A stretch of 47,580 bases of DNA from Robiginitomaculum sp. (GTDB lineage: Bacteria > Pseudomonadota > Alphaproteobacteria > Caulobacterales > Maricaulaceae), in NCBI GenBank assembly GCA_021647375.1, contig JAKIUV010000011.1, forward strand, positions 1 to 47,580. Direction: 5' to 3'. The position numbers and the translations under genes were made by a program. The notes beneath the pieces were generated by a model. It made no database searches. It was not told the DNA's origin and saw nothing but the letters and a program-made list of their open reading frames with translations. Positions 18,110-25,436 of the stretch are shown here, in pieces; position 1 is the stretch's first letter, and each line of letters begins with the position of its first letter.

Positions 18110-19449
18110 TGGCCGCATGGTGGAAAGTATTGGAGGTGGAAGCAGACGCGGACTTGCGTGCTGTAAAACGTGCCTATGCTGCGAAGCTAAAAACCATTCG
18201 CCAAGACGAAGATCCGAAGGGGTTTATGGAGCTACGGGCGGCTTATGATGCTGCGCGGGCGCATATTAGCTATCATGAGCAGCAAGCCAATGATGTCACC
18301 AATGAAATCACCAATGAAAGTGTTATTGAAGTTGACCCAGATTGGGAGGTGCTGGCACAGGACGCCGCCGATACTCCGCCCGAAATAAGTTACCCAACGA
18401 TTGTTGAGCAATTGATGGACGAGGTTCATACCCTTATCAATTCGCCGTGGGGGGCAGGGAATGTTGGTAGCTGGACGGCGATTTTGGATGATGAGCGGTT
18501 GGACGATATTGATGTCTATTCAGATTTTGAGAATGCTCTTTTGAATTATATGCTCAATATTCACGGGTTTTTCGACGAAGATGCCAATGTTAAACCCAAA
18601 CTTGATTTGACCATAGCCCATTTGGTGTTTGAACGGTTTGGCTGGCAGAACAACCGTAATTCTGTGCATTTCAACCCGGTCGTCTATGACTGGCTCGCCG
18701 ACAAATTTTTCCGCCAGCATGAGGATGCGACTTACGGTGACCTAAAGAAAATCGACCTTCGTGCCGATCCTGCGCACGCTAATTATAGTCAATTTAACCA
18801 GCGACGCTTAATCAAAAAGCCGAGTCCAAGAATGGATAAATTCCTGAAATGGTTTGACGGCAATGGTGCATTTATTTTGGTCTGTTTGATGATTGCGTTG
18901 ATGGCTATCTATTACGCTTTCAGCCCAGCAGCCAATAAAAGCTGGGACACGATTTACCGCGAGAGTATAATCGCCAGCCAAACAGAAAATAACGCCCCTG
19001 ATTATTTTGGGACACAGAAAAAAATAAATCTAGGTAATAGCATTGAAAACATTGCTGATCTGGATTGTTCCCAGTTGGAAGCATGGGCCAAGAATTACAC
19101 TATGGCCGAAAGTTTCGGCGAGCGCCCTCTGGATGTGCCGTCCACCAATGAGGCTTTTCTCCCAGCTACGGACCCTATGGAAGTGTTTAAAAATATGGAG
19201 GTCATGAAATTTGAAGACCGTCCAGCAAATGCGTTAGATGAAGCTTTGGAGAAGATTTGGCAAGATATTGAAAGTGGCAAAACAGGTGAGGTCGAGGCGA
19301 GTATTGACCCTGCTGGTGATACTCTTGAAGAGCGTTTCAAGCCTTCCATTAAAAGCCCCACAACGAACAAATCTTCAATCCAACCGTGGTTGCGGGCAAA
19401 ATGCCTTGCCGAAGAACGCCCAAAATACGACCTCACACCAGAAGAATGA
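18109..19449 (+). CDS. Membrane-anchored J-domain protein (DjlB/DjlC-like), HscC partner
   Basis: A 446-residue protein with an N-terminal J domain (about 1-55: helix AVKRAYAAKLK, then FMELRAAYDAAR). A central region of about 190 residues follows, then one membrane span at about 253-273 and a C-terminal region of about 170 residues outside the membrane. The usual HPD tripeptide is replaced by RQD (31-33) in RQDEDPKGF, a form related to the DjlB/DjlC subgroup. The one-base overlap with hscC means the pair is made together. The expected role is to recruit HscC to the membrane and trigger its ATPase. Whether the altered tripeptide still does so is open. Confidence 0.82.
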   Translation: MAAWWKVLEVEADADLRAVKRAYAAKLKTIRQDEDPKGFMELRAAYDAARAHISYHEQQANDVTNEITNESVIEVDPDWEVLAQDAADTPPEISYPTIVEQLMDEVHTLINSPWGAGNVGSWTAILDDERLDDIDVYSDFENALLNYMLNIHGFFDEDANVKPKLDLTIAHLVFERFGWQNNRNSVHFNPVVYDWLADKFFRQHEDATYGDLKKIDLRADPAHANYSQFNQRRLIKKPSPRMDKFLKWFDGNGAFILVCLMIALMAIYYAFSPAANKSWDTIYRESIIASQTENNAPDYFGTQKKINLGNSIENIADLDCSQLEAWAKNYTMAESFGERPLDVPSTNEAFLPATDPMEVFKNMEVMKFEDRPANALDEALEKIWQDIESGKTGEVEASIDPAGDTLEERFKPSIKSPTTNKSSIQPWLRAKCLAEERPKYDLTPEE

Positions 19450-19462
19450 GTGCGCACTGGGT

Positions 19463-20344
19463 TCAAGGTGTGTAAATCGTATAGGTCACAGTCGCACCCA
19501 AGGCGCCTGCGCCCATTGAGAGGTCATAATTATTGACTGCGGCACCCGCACCGGTAAGATTATAGCGTGACCGGAAGCTGACTGCGTGGTCCAGCAGAGA
19601 ACCCCGAGAAGCGGCTGTGCGCCTGCCGCCGTCAAAGACTTTGGTCGGGGCGGCGCTCATCAAGTTCAAGCGGTTAATACTTGTTATAATGCCGCTACCC
19701 CCGTTAGACGGGTTTTGGGCATTGGCACCATGACGCCCCGCAACCGCAACGGTTAACCGCAAGCGGTAGCGGATATTGCTATAATCATAAGCGCTAAAAT
19801 CTCCGGTAGCCACGAGGTCGCTGGCTTGGGCATAAATGTCAAAGGCGGCATTGCTTGCTACGAGGAATTGTGAAGCACGCCTGCCAGTGACCAAATCTAT
19901 GTCTGTTGTGCCGTCCAGTTCAAATTCTGAATAGGAATCATTAGCGTCCAGCGTTTGGTGCGGCCCCACAGAAGTGAACACACCGCCCGAGACCGGGTCA
20001 ACAATTTCAAATTCATAACCGCTATCCGTACCGTTGGAAATAGCGTTGAATTGACCCGTATTATAATTCGTTGTCACACCGTCCGCCGCAATAATGTCAT
20101 TGGCAAGTGTACCGGATGCGCTGTCCAGGAGGTTGAAATCTACGGCAAAGAGAGCCGTGCCGCCATTTTCACTAAAATCATCGCCGCCCAAAACAACAAC
20201 TATGGATTGGGCGCGGAAGAAAGGTCGATCAACTGTCCCCGCACTACTTGAAGTAACGCATAAGACCAAAAAAATACCTAGGTATGCGAAAGCCGCCGCG
20301 CCCGTATACACCCAGTTTCGCAGTCGATTTGCAAATGAAAACAT
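19463..20344 (-). CDS. Secreted protein of unknown family
   Basis: A 293-residue protein with a signal peptide (hydrophobic stretch about 13-34, likely cleavage after SSSAG). The rest is rich in Gly, Ser, Asn, Asp and Thr, looks mainly beta, has no cysteine after the signal, and ends in a beta strand VTYTIYTP reminiscent of the last strand of spore-coat-U/pilin-like proteins. This resemblance is weak. The start ATG has GAGGGTG upstream. It probably acts outside the inner membrane. It converges with the J-domain gene, 13 bp apart, and lies beside the repeat-rich 20.3-20.8 kb gap. No function is assigned. Confidence 0.7.
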   Translation of the reverse strand: MFSFANRLRNWVYTGAAAFAYLGIFLVLCVTSSSAGTVDRPFFRAQSIVVVLGGDDFSENGGTALFAVDFNLLDSASGTLANDIIAADGVTTNYNTGQFNAISNGTDSGYEFEIVDPVSGGVFTSVGPHQTLDANDSYSEFELDGTTDIDLVTGRRASQFLVASNAAFDIYAQASDLVATGDFSAYDYSNIRYRLRLTVAVAGRHGANAQNPSNGGSGIITSINRLNLMSAAPTKVFDGGRRTAASRGSLLDHAVSFRSRYNLTGAGAAVNNYDLSMGAGALGATVTYTIYTP

Positions 20345-20536
20345 TAAGCACCCTCTATCCCAGAAAACAAATCTAACATATCAAGTTAAAGGTATAGGCA
20401 AGAAACAGAGTTAAAAAAGCTCAAATGATTTGCGTTAATAAAACCCATAGCCAGCTTTAAACACCCTTATACTTGCAGTCTCGGGCAATTGTAATATGTC
20501 CTCACCTCAACAGCCATATTTGTGCGCTGGGCTATC

Positions 20537-20659
20537 GCATATGGATTTTCAAGTATATTGTTTTCGTCATAAGGTATTGCCTTTCATCCTCACCCCGCCT
20601 GCGGGGTGAGGATGAAGAGGAGTGCCTTTTAATAGAACATATTTTGAAAATCCATATGC
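20537..20659. repeat. Nested inverted repeat with GC-rich core palindrome
   Basis: The outer arms GCATATGGATTTTCAA (20537-20552) and its exact reverse complement (20644-20659) enclose a core at 20585-20614. That core has 14-base arms CATCCTCACCCCGC around a 2-base loop. The core arm shares CATCCTCACCCC with the large inverted repeat near 37.95 kb, so the two belong to one dispersed family. Confidence 0.75.
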
Positions 20660-20692
20660 AATTGCCCTGTAGTTGCGCGTGAGTTGGAAACC

Positions 20693-20733
20693 ACTCGAAT
20701 TAACAAACCAATTTATGGTTTGTTAATTCGAGT
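20693..20733. repeat. Perfect 18-bp-arm palindrome
   Basis: ACTCGAATTAACAAACCA (20693-20710), a 5-base ATTTA loop, and the exact reverse complement (20716-20733). No T-run follows on either strand, so it does not look like a rho-independent terminator. It lies 82 bp upstream of the 20815 start. A regulator binding site or a mobile-element trace are both possible. Confidence 0.75.
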
Positions 20734-20814
20734 AAGGTACACGACGGTGAGATACAAATTTCATATTTGATGAGGGTTGTGGCTTTAGGCGTATAATATA
20801 TTGCGAGTAAAACT

Positions 20815-21657
20815 ATGATTGCACAGGCTCAAATTGGCTCGAAAATTTCGAATTTTCTTTGGCCGTCTAGCAAGGAATTGTCCGACAGTTCTAAGGGGAG
20901 TCTAAACCGTTTGGCGTTGATGACGGCTATGCTGTCTGTGTGTTTTGAAAAAGCTGGCCGAATGTTCAAAATGAGTGGCGATGTGGGGTTGGAGCCTGTT
21001 CTATTCTTGATCGGCATGTTTTTAACGCTCCCATTTGTATTGGTCGAAAAGTTTAGCCGCATAGCGATTTTCATATTTGTGTTGTTTTTACTCCCATCTA
21101 TTTTTACGGACTGGGTAACATATGCGAACCACAGCTGGTTGGCAGTGTGGACGATCCCTGCCGCATTATTATTTGCGAAATTTTGGCAAGCCCCACTATT
21201 CTCAGATTATTTGCGAATTACGTTGGGCGTCGTCATGCTGGGTGCTTTTGCCCAAAAAATATTGGCGGGCACATATTGGGATGGCTCATATATTGCGTAT
21301 TTAAGCCATTATGGTAGCACCACAGAAAACATGTTTAAATTTATGTGTTCGGATGCGACGCTACTGATTCCGTGTGGCTGGCATCGGTTCATTGGCATTT
21401 TTCTGCTTGCGTGGCAATTTACTGTCGGCGTTTTATTGTTGGTTGGTGTGCGTTCTTTGTTGTTTTTGTTTGTCGAGATCAGCTTTTTGCTTGGTGCGGG
21501 TTTATATGCCGATGAGATGAATTTTCAAGTGTTGAATATTGCACTTCTTTGTGTAGCGTTTAAGGTCGGTATGTCACATCGTCTGTTCGTAATTTGCTGC
21601 ATTTTGCTCGTGGTAGATATGCACGGGATTGGGGAGTTTATCCGCCATGTTACCTAA
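20815..21657 (+). CDS. Multi-pass membrane protein, first of trio
   Basis: A 280-residue integral membrane protein with about seven to eight hydrophobic segments from residue 60 onwards. No domain is recognised with certainty. The layout and the DCC-type gene two positions downstream recall HTTM/DoxX-like membrane proteins that pair with DUF393 proteins, but residue motifs are not enough to assign it. Notable residues are a conserved-looking GTYWDGSYIAYLSHYG segment in the middle and several cysteines. The ATG has only a weak ribosome binding site (GCGAG). It overlaps the next gene by 11 bases, so the three genes form a coupled operon. Confidence 0.7.
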   Translation: MIAQAQIGSKISNFLWPSSKELSDSSKGSLNRLALMTAMLSVCFEKAGRMFKMSGDVGLEPVLFLIGMFLTLPFVLVEKFSRIAIFIFVLFLLPSIFTDWVTYANHSWLAVWTIPAALLFAKFWQAPLFSDYLRITLGVVMLGAFAQKILAGTYWDGSYIAYLSHYGSTTENMFKFMCSDATLLIPCGWHRFIGIFLLAWQFTVGVLLLVGVRSLLFLFVEISFLLGAGLYADEMNFQVLNIALLCVAFKVGMSHRLFVICCILLVVDMHGIGEFIRHVT

Positions 21658-22177
21658 GCTTTCTGTTGCAAAACTCAAAAAATTGTCTGGTAGGCATATA
21701 ATTATTATCGGGCTTTTGGCTCTGCACACACTCTGGATTATTACCCACCTCACTTTGGTGTCCAAGGGGCTAATAAACCCTTGGAAATTAGGTGGCTACG
21801 GTATGTACACCAAGCCCAATTACAGAGCCAAATTGAGCGTGTTCGACATCAGTTCAAAGCAAGTCGTTATTCCTAGGGCAAAATATAAAAGCAGTAATTT
21901 CCGAGATGCAAATTTACGTTATGTATTCAGATGCCGCCAATTTAACGAGGAGGCATTTTTGGTGTTTTTTCAAGATAACCCGCATCTAGCCAACCGCGAT
22001 TTGCGGTTTGTGTTGAGGGAGAAGGTGTTTTCGCAAAAACCCGTAGCCGTAAAAAGAGAAACCTATTCAGCCGCAGAAATACACTGGCCGCAGAAAGATC
22101 AATTCACCTATCGGGGAGAAATTTGCGGGACGGAGTATAGCGGAGCGGCTGAGTACAAACCCAAATATAAGCTGTGA
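21647..22177 (+). CDS. Single-span membrane protein of unknown function, second of trio
   Basis: A 176-residue protein with one N-terminal membrane span (about 18-38) and a soluble C-terminal domain of about 130 residues rich in Arg, Tyr and Phe, with single cysteines near FRCRQF and EICGTEY. ATG 21647 is chosen because GGGGAG lies at 21630-21636. It overlaps the upstream gene by 11 bases, and its own stop overlaps the next start (GTGA). Orientation by charge suggests the C-terminal domain is in the periplasm. No family was recognised. Confidence 0.68.
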   Translation: MLPKLSVAKLKKLSGRHIIIIGLLALHTLWIITHLTLVSKGLINPWKLGGYGMYTKPNYRAKLSVFDISSKQVVIPRAKYKSSNFRDANLRYVFRCRQFNEEAFLVFFQDNPHLANRDLRFVLREKVFSQKPVAVKRETYSAAEIHWPQKDQFTYRGEICGTEYSGAAEYKPKYKL

Positions 22178-22569
22178 AACCCCCTAGTGTAATTCTTGTA
22201 TATGATCAGGAATGTCCGGTCTGCCGCCATTATTGTCGAGTGGTTAGCATAAAAAAAGCTGCTGGAAATATGACCATATTGAATGCACGCGATAATCCGC
22301 CGATTATGGAAGAAATCAATAAGCGCGGTATAGATATGGATCAAGGTTTCGTCTTAAAGATAGGGGACACGTTTTATTGGGGGGCTGATGCCATACACGC
22401 CTTAGCGCTTATGAGTACGCGCACTGGTGTTTTTAACCGCCTTAACTATCTGATTTTTAAATCGAAAACCCTGTCCAAAGTTTTGTATCCCATACTGAAA
22501 ACCGGACGAAGAATGCTGCTCATATTATTAGGTAAGTCTAAGCTGAATAATTTAGAAGGCCCGGATTGA
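22174..22569 (+). CDS. DCC-family (DUF393) thioredoxin-like protein
   Basis: A 131-residue protein matching DUF393, the so-called thiol-disulfide oxidoreductase DCC family. It begins with a beta strand and the motif VYDQECPVCRHY, in which the CPVC pair (about 14-17) is the presumed redox site and the preceding Asp-x-x-Cys gives the family its name. It starts at a GTG overlapping the upstream stop. Family members are often encoded beside HTTM/DoxX-like membrane proteins, as here. The partner substrate is unknown. It is the last gene before ftsZ, 167 bp upstream. Confidence 0.88.
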   Translation: MKPPSVILVYDQECPVCRHYCRVVSIKKAAGNMTILNARDNPPIMEEINKRGIDMDQGFVLKIGDTFYWGADAIHALALMSTRTGVFNRLNYLIFKSKTLSKVLYPILKTGRRMLLILLGKSKLNNLEGPD

Positions 22570-22644
22570 AGGGCTAGGGCTGAAATCTGCGTCATATAGT
22601 GCTAACTCACTTTGTGCTTGTGTTCCAATATTTCTGCGAATTTG

Positions 22645-22693
22645 TTAACTTGGTTAACCAATGTTAAAGGATTTTAATGGATTTTGCCATTAA
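22645..22693 (+). promoter_or_regulatory. TTAA-rich putative control region upstream of ftsZ
   Basis: TTAA occurs at 22645, 22654, 22664, 22674 and 22690. The first four are spaced 9-10 bases apart, about one helical turn. In Caulobacter-type bacteria ftsZ is controlled by CtrA, which binds TTAA-N7-TTAA. Here the gaps are 5, 6 and 6 bases, so no exact CtrA box is present. The region is given as a candidate only. Confidence 0.35.
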
Positions 22694-22736
22694 GTATTTG
22701 CAAACCATAATGCACACCTAAACAACAGGCACCCAC

Positions 22737-24170
22737 ATGAGTATCAATATTTCCATACCCAAATCCCCTGAACTGAAACCACGCATCGTCGTTATTGGCG
22801 TCGGTGGGGCGGGCGGTAACGCTGTTAACAATATGATTGATAGCGGTCTTGGCGGGGTTGAGTTTCTCGTCGCAAACACTGATGCTCAGGCATTGGCACT
22901 GTCCAAAGCCGATCGCCGTATCCAAATGGGCGGTGCGATAACCCAAGGCCTTGGCGCTGGCATGCGCCCAGAAGTCGGCGAAGAAGCAGCTGAAAGTTCC
23001 TTGGACGAAATCATGGAGCATTTGGACGGAACCCATATGTTGTTTGTTGCCGCTGGCATGGGCGGCGGAACGGGGACAGGGGCAGCACCTGTCATTGCTC
23101 GTGCGGCTCGTGATCGGGGTATTCTCACTGTAGCTATCGTTACCAAGCCGTTCCAATTTGAAGGTTCGCGCCGTATGGCGTTGGCCGAGTCTGGTATTGA
23201 GGCTCTTTATAATAGCGTTGATACATTGATCGTAATTCCGAACCAAAACTTGTTCCGCGTTGCCACCGAAAGCACGACTATGGCGGATGCTTTTGCTATG
23301 GCAGATGAAGTGCTGAACTCCGGCGTGCGCGGTGTAACCGATTTGATGGTTGTACCGGGCTTGATAAACCTCGATTTTGCCGATGTGCGCACGGTTATGG
23401 ACGAAATGGGCAAAGCCATGATGGGCACTGGTGAAGCGACGGGCGAGCGCCGGGCTATTGAAGCCGCAGAACGCGCCATTGCCAATCCATTGCTTGATGA
23501 TGTGTCGCTTAAGGGTGCCAAAGGCGTGTTGATTAATATCACAGGTGGTTCTGACCTTACTCTATACGAAGTCGACGAAGCGGCCAGCTTAATCCGGGGA
23601 CAAGTGGATCCAGACGCCAATATTATTATTGGCTCAGCTCTGGACAAAGACTTGGACGGTATCGTCAGAATATCCGTCGTGGCGACGGGTGTCGAATCCA
23701 GCGATGTGTTCGCGCCGATTGCGCAGCCCAAAGCTATACGCACGGAACAGCCAATCGAGACGATGGAAGATTATGAAATTGAGCGCGAAGAAGCGATTGT
23801 AGAGCCGGAAGAAGCCGCGATTGAAGCGGTAACTCCTGATGCTGAGGTTGAAACCGTTTCTCGTCCAGACGAACCTGCGCCGTTTACATATCAGCGCCCG
23901 AATACCGACACGCCGGATACGTCGGTCATTGCGCCAACGGCTAACCTTGAGCCAATGCCTGCCCAGTCTACCTATACTCCAAGCCATAATAAACCAGTTC
24001 AGGTGTCGTCCGCCGTAGTCAAACCGATTTTTGGATTTTTTGGACGCAAAAAAACTAAGCCAGCAATGCAGGTAGCTAAGCCTGAGGCGGATGTAAATCG
24101 CACAGGTGATTTGTTCGGTTCAGACCAAGACGACGAGTTGGAAATTCCGTCATTCCTGCGCCGTAAATAA
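22737..24170 (+). CDS. ftsZ: Cell division protein FtsZ
   Basis: A 477-residue tubulin-like GTPase that polymerises into the division ring. The GTP-binding loop GGGTGTG is at 109-115, the nucleotide-fold start IGVGGAGGNAVNNM lies near 20-33, and the T7-loop region NLDFADVRTVM is intact. A long acidic linker (about 330-455) precedes the conserved C-terminal peptide DELEIPSFLRRK that binds FtsA, ZipA-like or FzlC-type partners. Length fits alphaproteobacterial FtsZ with its extended linker. Its usual upstream neighbour ftsA is absent; the DCC trio takes that place. lpxC follows after 190 bp with repeats and a possible attenuating hairpin. Confidence 0.98.
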   Translation: MSINISIPKSPELKPRIVVIGVGGAGGNAVNNMIDSGLGGVEFLVANTDAQALALSKADRRIQMGGAITQGLGAGMRPEVGEEAAESSLDEIMEHLDGTHMLFVAAGMGGGTGTGAAPVIARAARDRGILTVAIVTKPFQFEGSRRMALAESGIEALYNSVDTLIVIPNQNLFRVATESTTMADAFAMADEVLNSGVRGVTDLMVVPGLINLDFADVRTVMDEMGKAMMGTGEATGERRAIEAAERAIANPLLDDVSLKGAKGVLINITGGSDLTLYEVDEAASLIRGQVDPDANIIIGSALDKDLDGIVRISVVATGVESSDVFAPIAQPKAIRTEQPIETMEDYEIEREEAIVEPEEAAIEAVTPDAEVETVSRPDEPAPFTYQRPNTDTPDTSVIAPTANLEPMPAQSTYTPSHNKPVQVSSAVVKPIFGFFGRKKTKPAMQVAKPEADVNRTGDLFGSDQDDELEIPSFLRRK

Positions 24171-24189
24171 GCCGTTATGTAAGAAAGTT

Positions 24190-24231
24190 AACACTAAAAA
24201 ACTCCGCTTTAGAGCAGGTTTTTTCAGTGTT
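24190..24231 (+). terminator. Possible terminator after ftsZ
   Basis: AACACTAAAAAA (24190-24201) can pair with TTTTTTCAGTGTT (24219-24231) apart from one bulged C, around a short loop. The T-run lies inside the 3' arm rather than after the stem, so this is not canonical and may only attenuate. Confidence 0.35.
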
Positions 24232-24280
24232 GCTAATTAGTTTAAGTCGTTGAAATTAAACAATATTACTTCCCGTTCAT

Positions 24281-24300
24281 ATACTGTAACATACTGTAAC
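24281..24300 (+). repeat. 10-bp tandem repeat between ftsZ and lpxC
   Basis: ATACTGTAAC occurs twice in immediate succession, 61 bp upstream of the lpxC start. One helical-turn spacing would suit a dimeric regulator, but no known site is recognised. Confidence 0.5.
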
Positions 24301-24360
24301 AGGGTTTTAGTTTCAACGGGCGCTCAGCTTGTCTATGGTCGTGTTTAGATAATATGAGAG

Positions 24361-25323
24361 ATGTGTGTGACTATTGATGTATCTATAATTCCGATCCAGC
24401 GCCAGGCGACCTTACGTGCGCCCGCCGCCTGTGATGGCATTGCTCTACATGGTGGTCATCACGTACATTTAGTGATGAAGCCAGCACCAGTTGGAACAGG
24501 TATCGTATTTATTCGCACTGATATAAGTACTTGCGAAAATGACATACATGTCCGCGCCGATACGGTTACAGACGTTAAACGCTGTACCACAATTGCAAAT
24601 TATGCAGGCGTAGGTGTGTCCACTATTGAACATTTGATGGCAGCCTTATCTGCCAGCGGTGTTGATAATGTGTTTATCGAAATCGACGGGCCAGAAGTGC
24701 CAGCATTGGACGGCAGTTCCGAGCAATTTTTGCACATGATTGAAAACGCTGGCGTGCTGTCACAACCAGCCCCCAGACGCTATATCAAGGTCTTAAAATC
24801 TGTCGAAGTACAAGTTGGTGAGGCCTATGCTCGTATAGACCCTCATCACTGCTTGCATTTGGACGTGACCATAGATTTTGCCGAAGCCGCTATCGGTCGC
24901 CAGCGCATTGAAATTGAGCCGGATGTCAAAGCCTTTCGCGAACGTCTCGCATCTGCACGGACATTTGCCCGCGCCCACGAAGTTGTGGCGCTGCGCGAAG
25001 CGGGTCTGAGTTTGGGCGGGTCTTATGATAATGCCATAGTGGTTGACGGTGACAAAGTCTTAAACCCAGGTGGGCTTCGTTTTTCCGACGAGTTTGTTCG
25101 CCACAAAGCGCTTGATTTACTGGGCGACATGTATGTGGGCGGGCCGTTATTGGGGCGTGTAACAACCGTGCGAGCTGGACACGCACTGAACCATCAGTTG
25201 CTATTGGCTTTATTTGCCGATGCAAAAGCCTGGAAATTCGCCCATTTGGCAACTGCGAAATCTTTACCAAAGAGTGTGACAACAAGCGTATCAAGACTTG
25301 AAGAAGCTGTGCCAGCACTGTAG
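24361..25323 (+). CDS. lpxC: UDP-3-O-acyl-N-acetylglucosamine deacetylase
   Basis: A 320-residue zinc hydrolase that carries out the committed step of lipid A synthesis in the cytoplasm. Likely zinc ligands are His 91 (in STIEHLMAAL), His 248 and Asp 252 (in FVRHKALDLLGD); Glu 90 and His 274 are the expected catalytic residues. Length fits LpxC. The ATG at 24361 directly abuts a GAGAG sequence. A GTG two codons later (24367) has better spacing from it and may be the real start. It lies in the conserved ftsZ-lpxC-bamD order. Confidence 0.96.
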   Translation: MCVTIDVSIIPIQRQATLRAPAACDGIALHGGHHVHLVMKPAPVGTGIVFIRTDISTCENDIHVRADTVTDVKRCTTIANYAGVGVSTIEHLMAALSASGVDNVFIEIDGPEVPALDGSSEQFLHMIENAGVLSQPAPRRYIKVLKSVEVQVGEAYARIDPHHCLHLDVTIDFAEAAIGRQRIEIEPDVKAFRERLASARTFARAHEVVALREAGLSLGGSYDNAIVVDGDKVLNPGGLRFSDEFVRHKALDLLGDMYVGGPLLGRVTTVRAGHALNHQLLLALFADAKAWKFAHLATAKSLPKSVTTSVSRLEEAVPAL

Positions 25324-25381
25324 AAGCTGACTTTCGTAACCTTAACGCTATTTTATTTGACCTAAGCCCAAGAATCTGGTT

Positions 25382-25410
25382 TTGGTGCCTAGGAAGTCCC
25401 TTGGTATAAT
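25382..25410 (+). promoter_or_regulatory. Putative promoter of bamD
   Basis: TTGGTG (25382-25387), a 17-base spacer, and a perfect TATAAT (25405-25410), located 27 bp upstream of the bamD ATG. The -10 is strong while the -35 keeps only TTG. It fits a housekeeping sigma factor promoter giving a short leader. Confidence 0.5.
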
Positions 25411-25436
25411 ACAGATAAAACAACGAGAGCCAAACT

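Larger units (their letters stand above)
20345..20814. other. Repeat-rich divergent intergenic region
   Basis: This 470-base stretch lies between the divergent secreted-protein and membrane-trio genes and holds no convincing gene. It contains three nested or adjacent palindromes: an outer inverted repeat (20537-20552 with 20644-20659), a GC-rich 14-bp-arm palindrome at 20585-20614 inside it, and a perfect 18-bp-arm palindrome at 20693-20733. Promoters of both flanking genes should also be here, but none was identified with confidence. Confidence 0.6.

Noticed and set aside
22645..22667. Canonical CtrA box before ftsZ
   Set aside because: TTAA pairs are present but none has the required 7-base spacing, so it is kept only as a candidate control region.
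22674..23246. Minus-strand open frame of 190 codons over the ftsZ start
   Set aside because: Antisense to the conserved GTPase domain of FtsZ.
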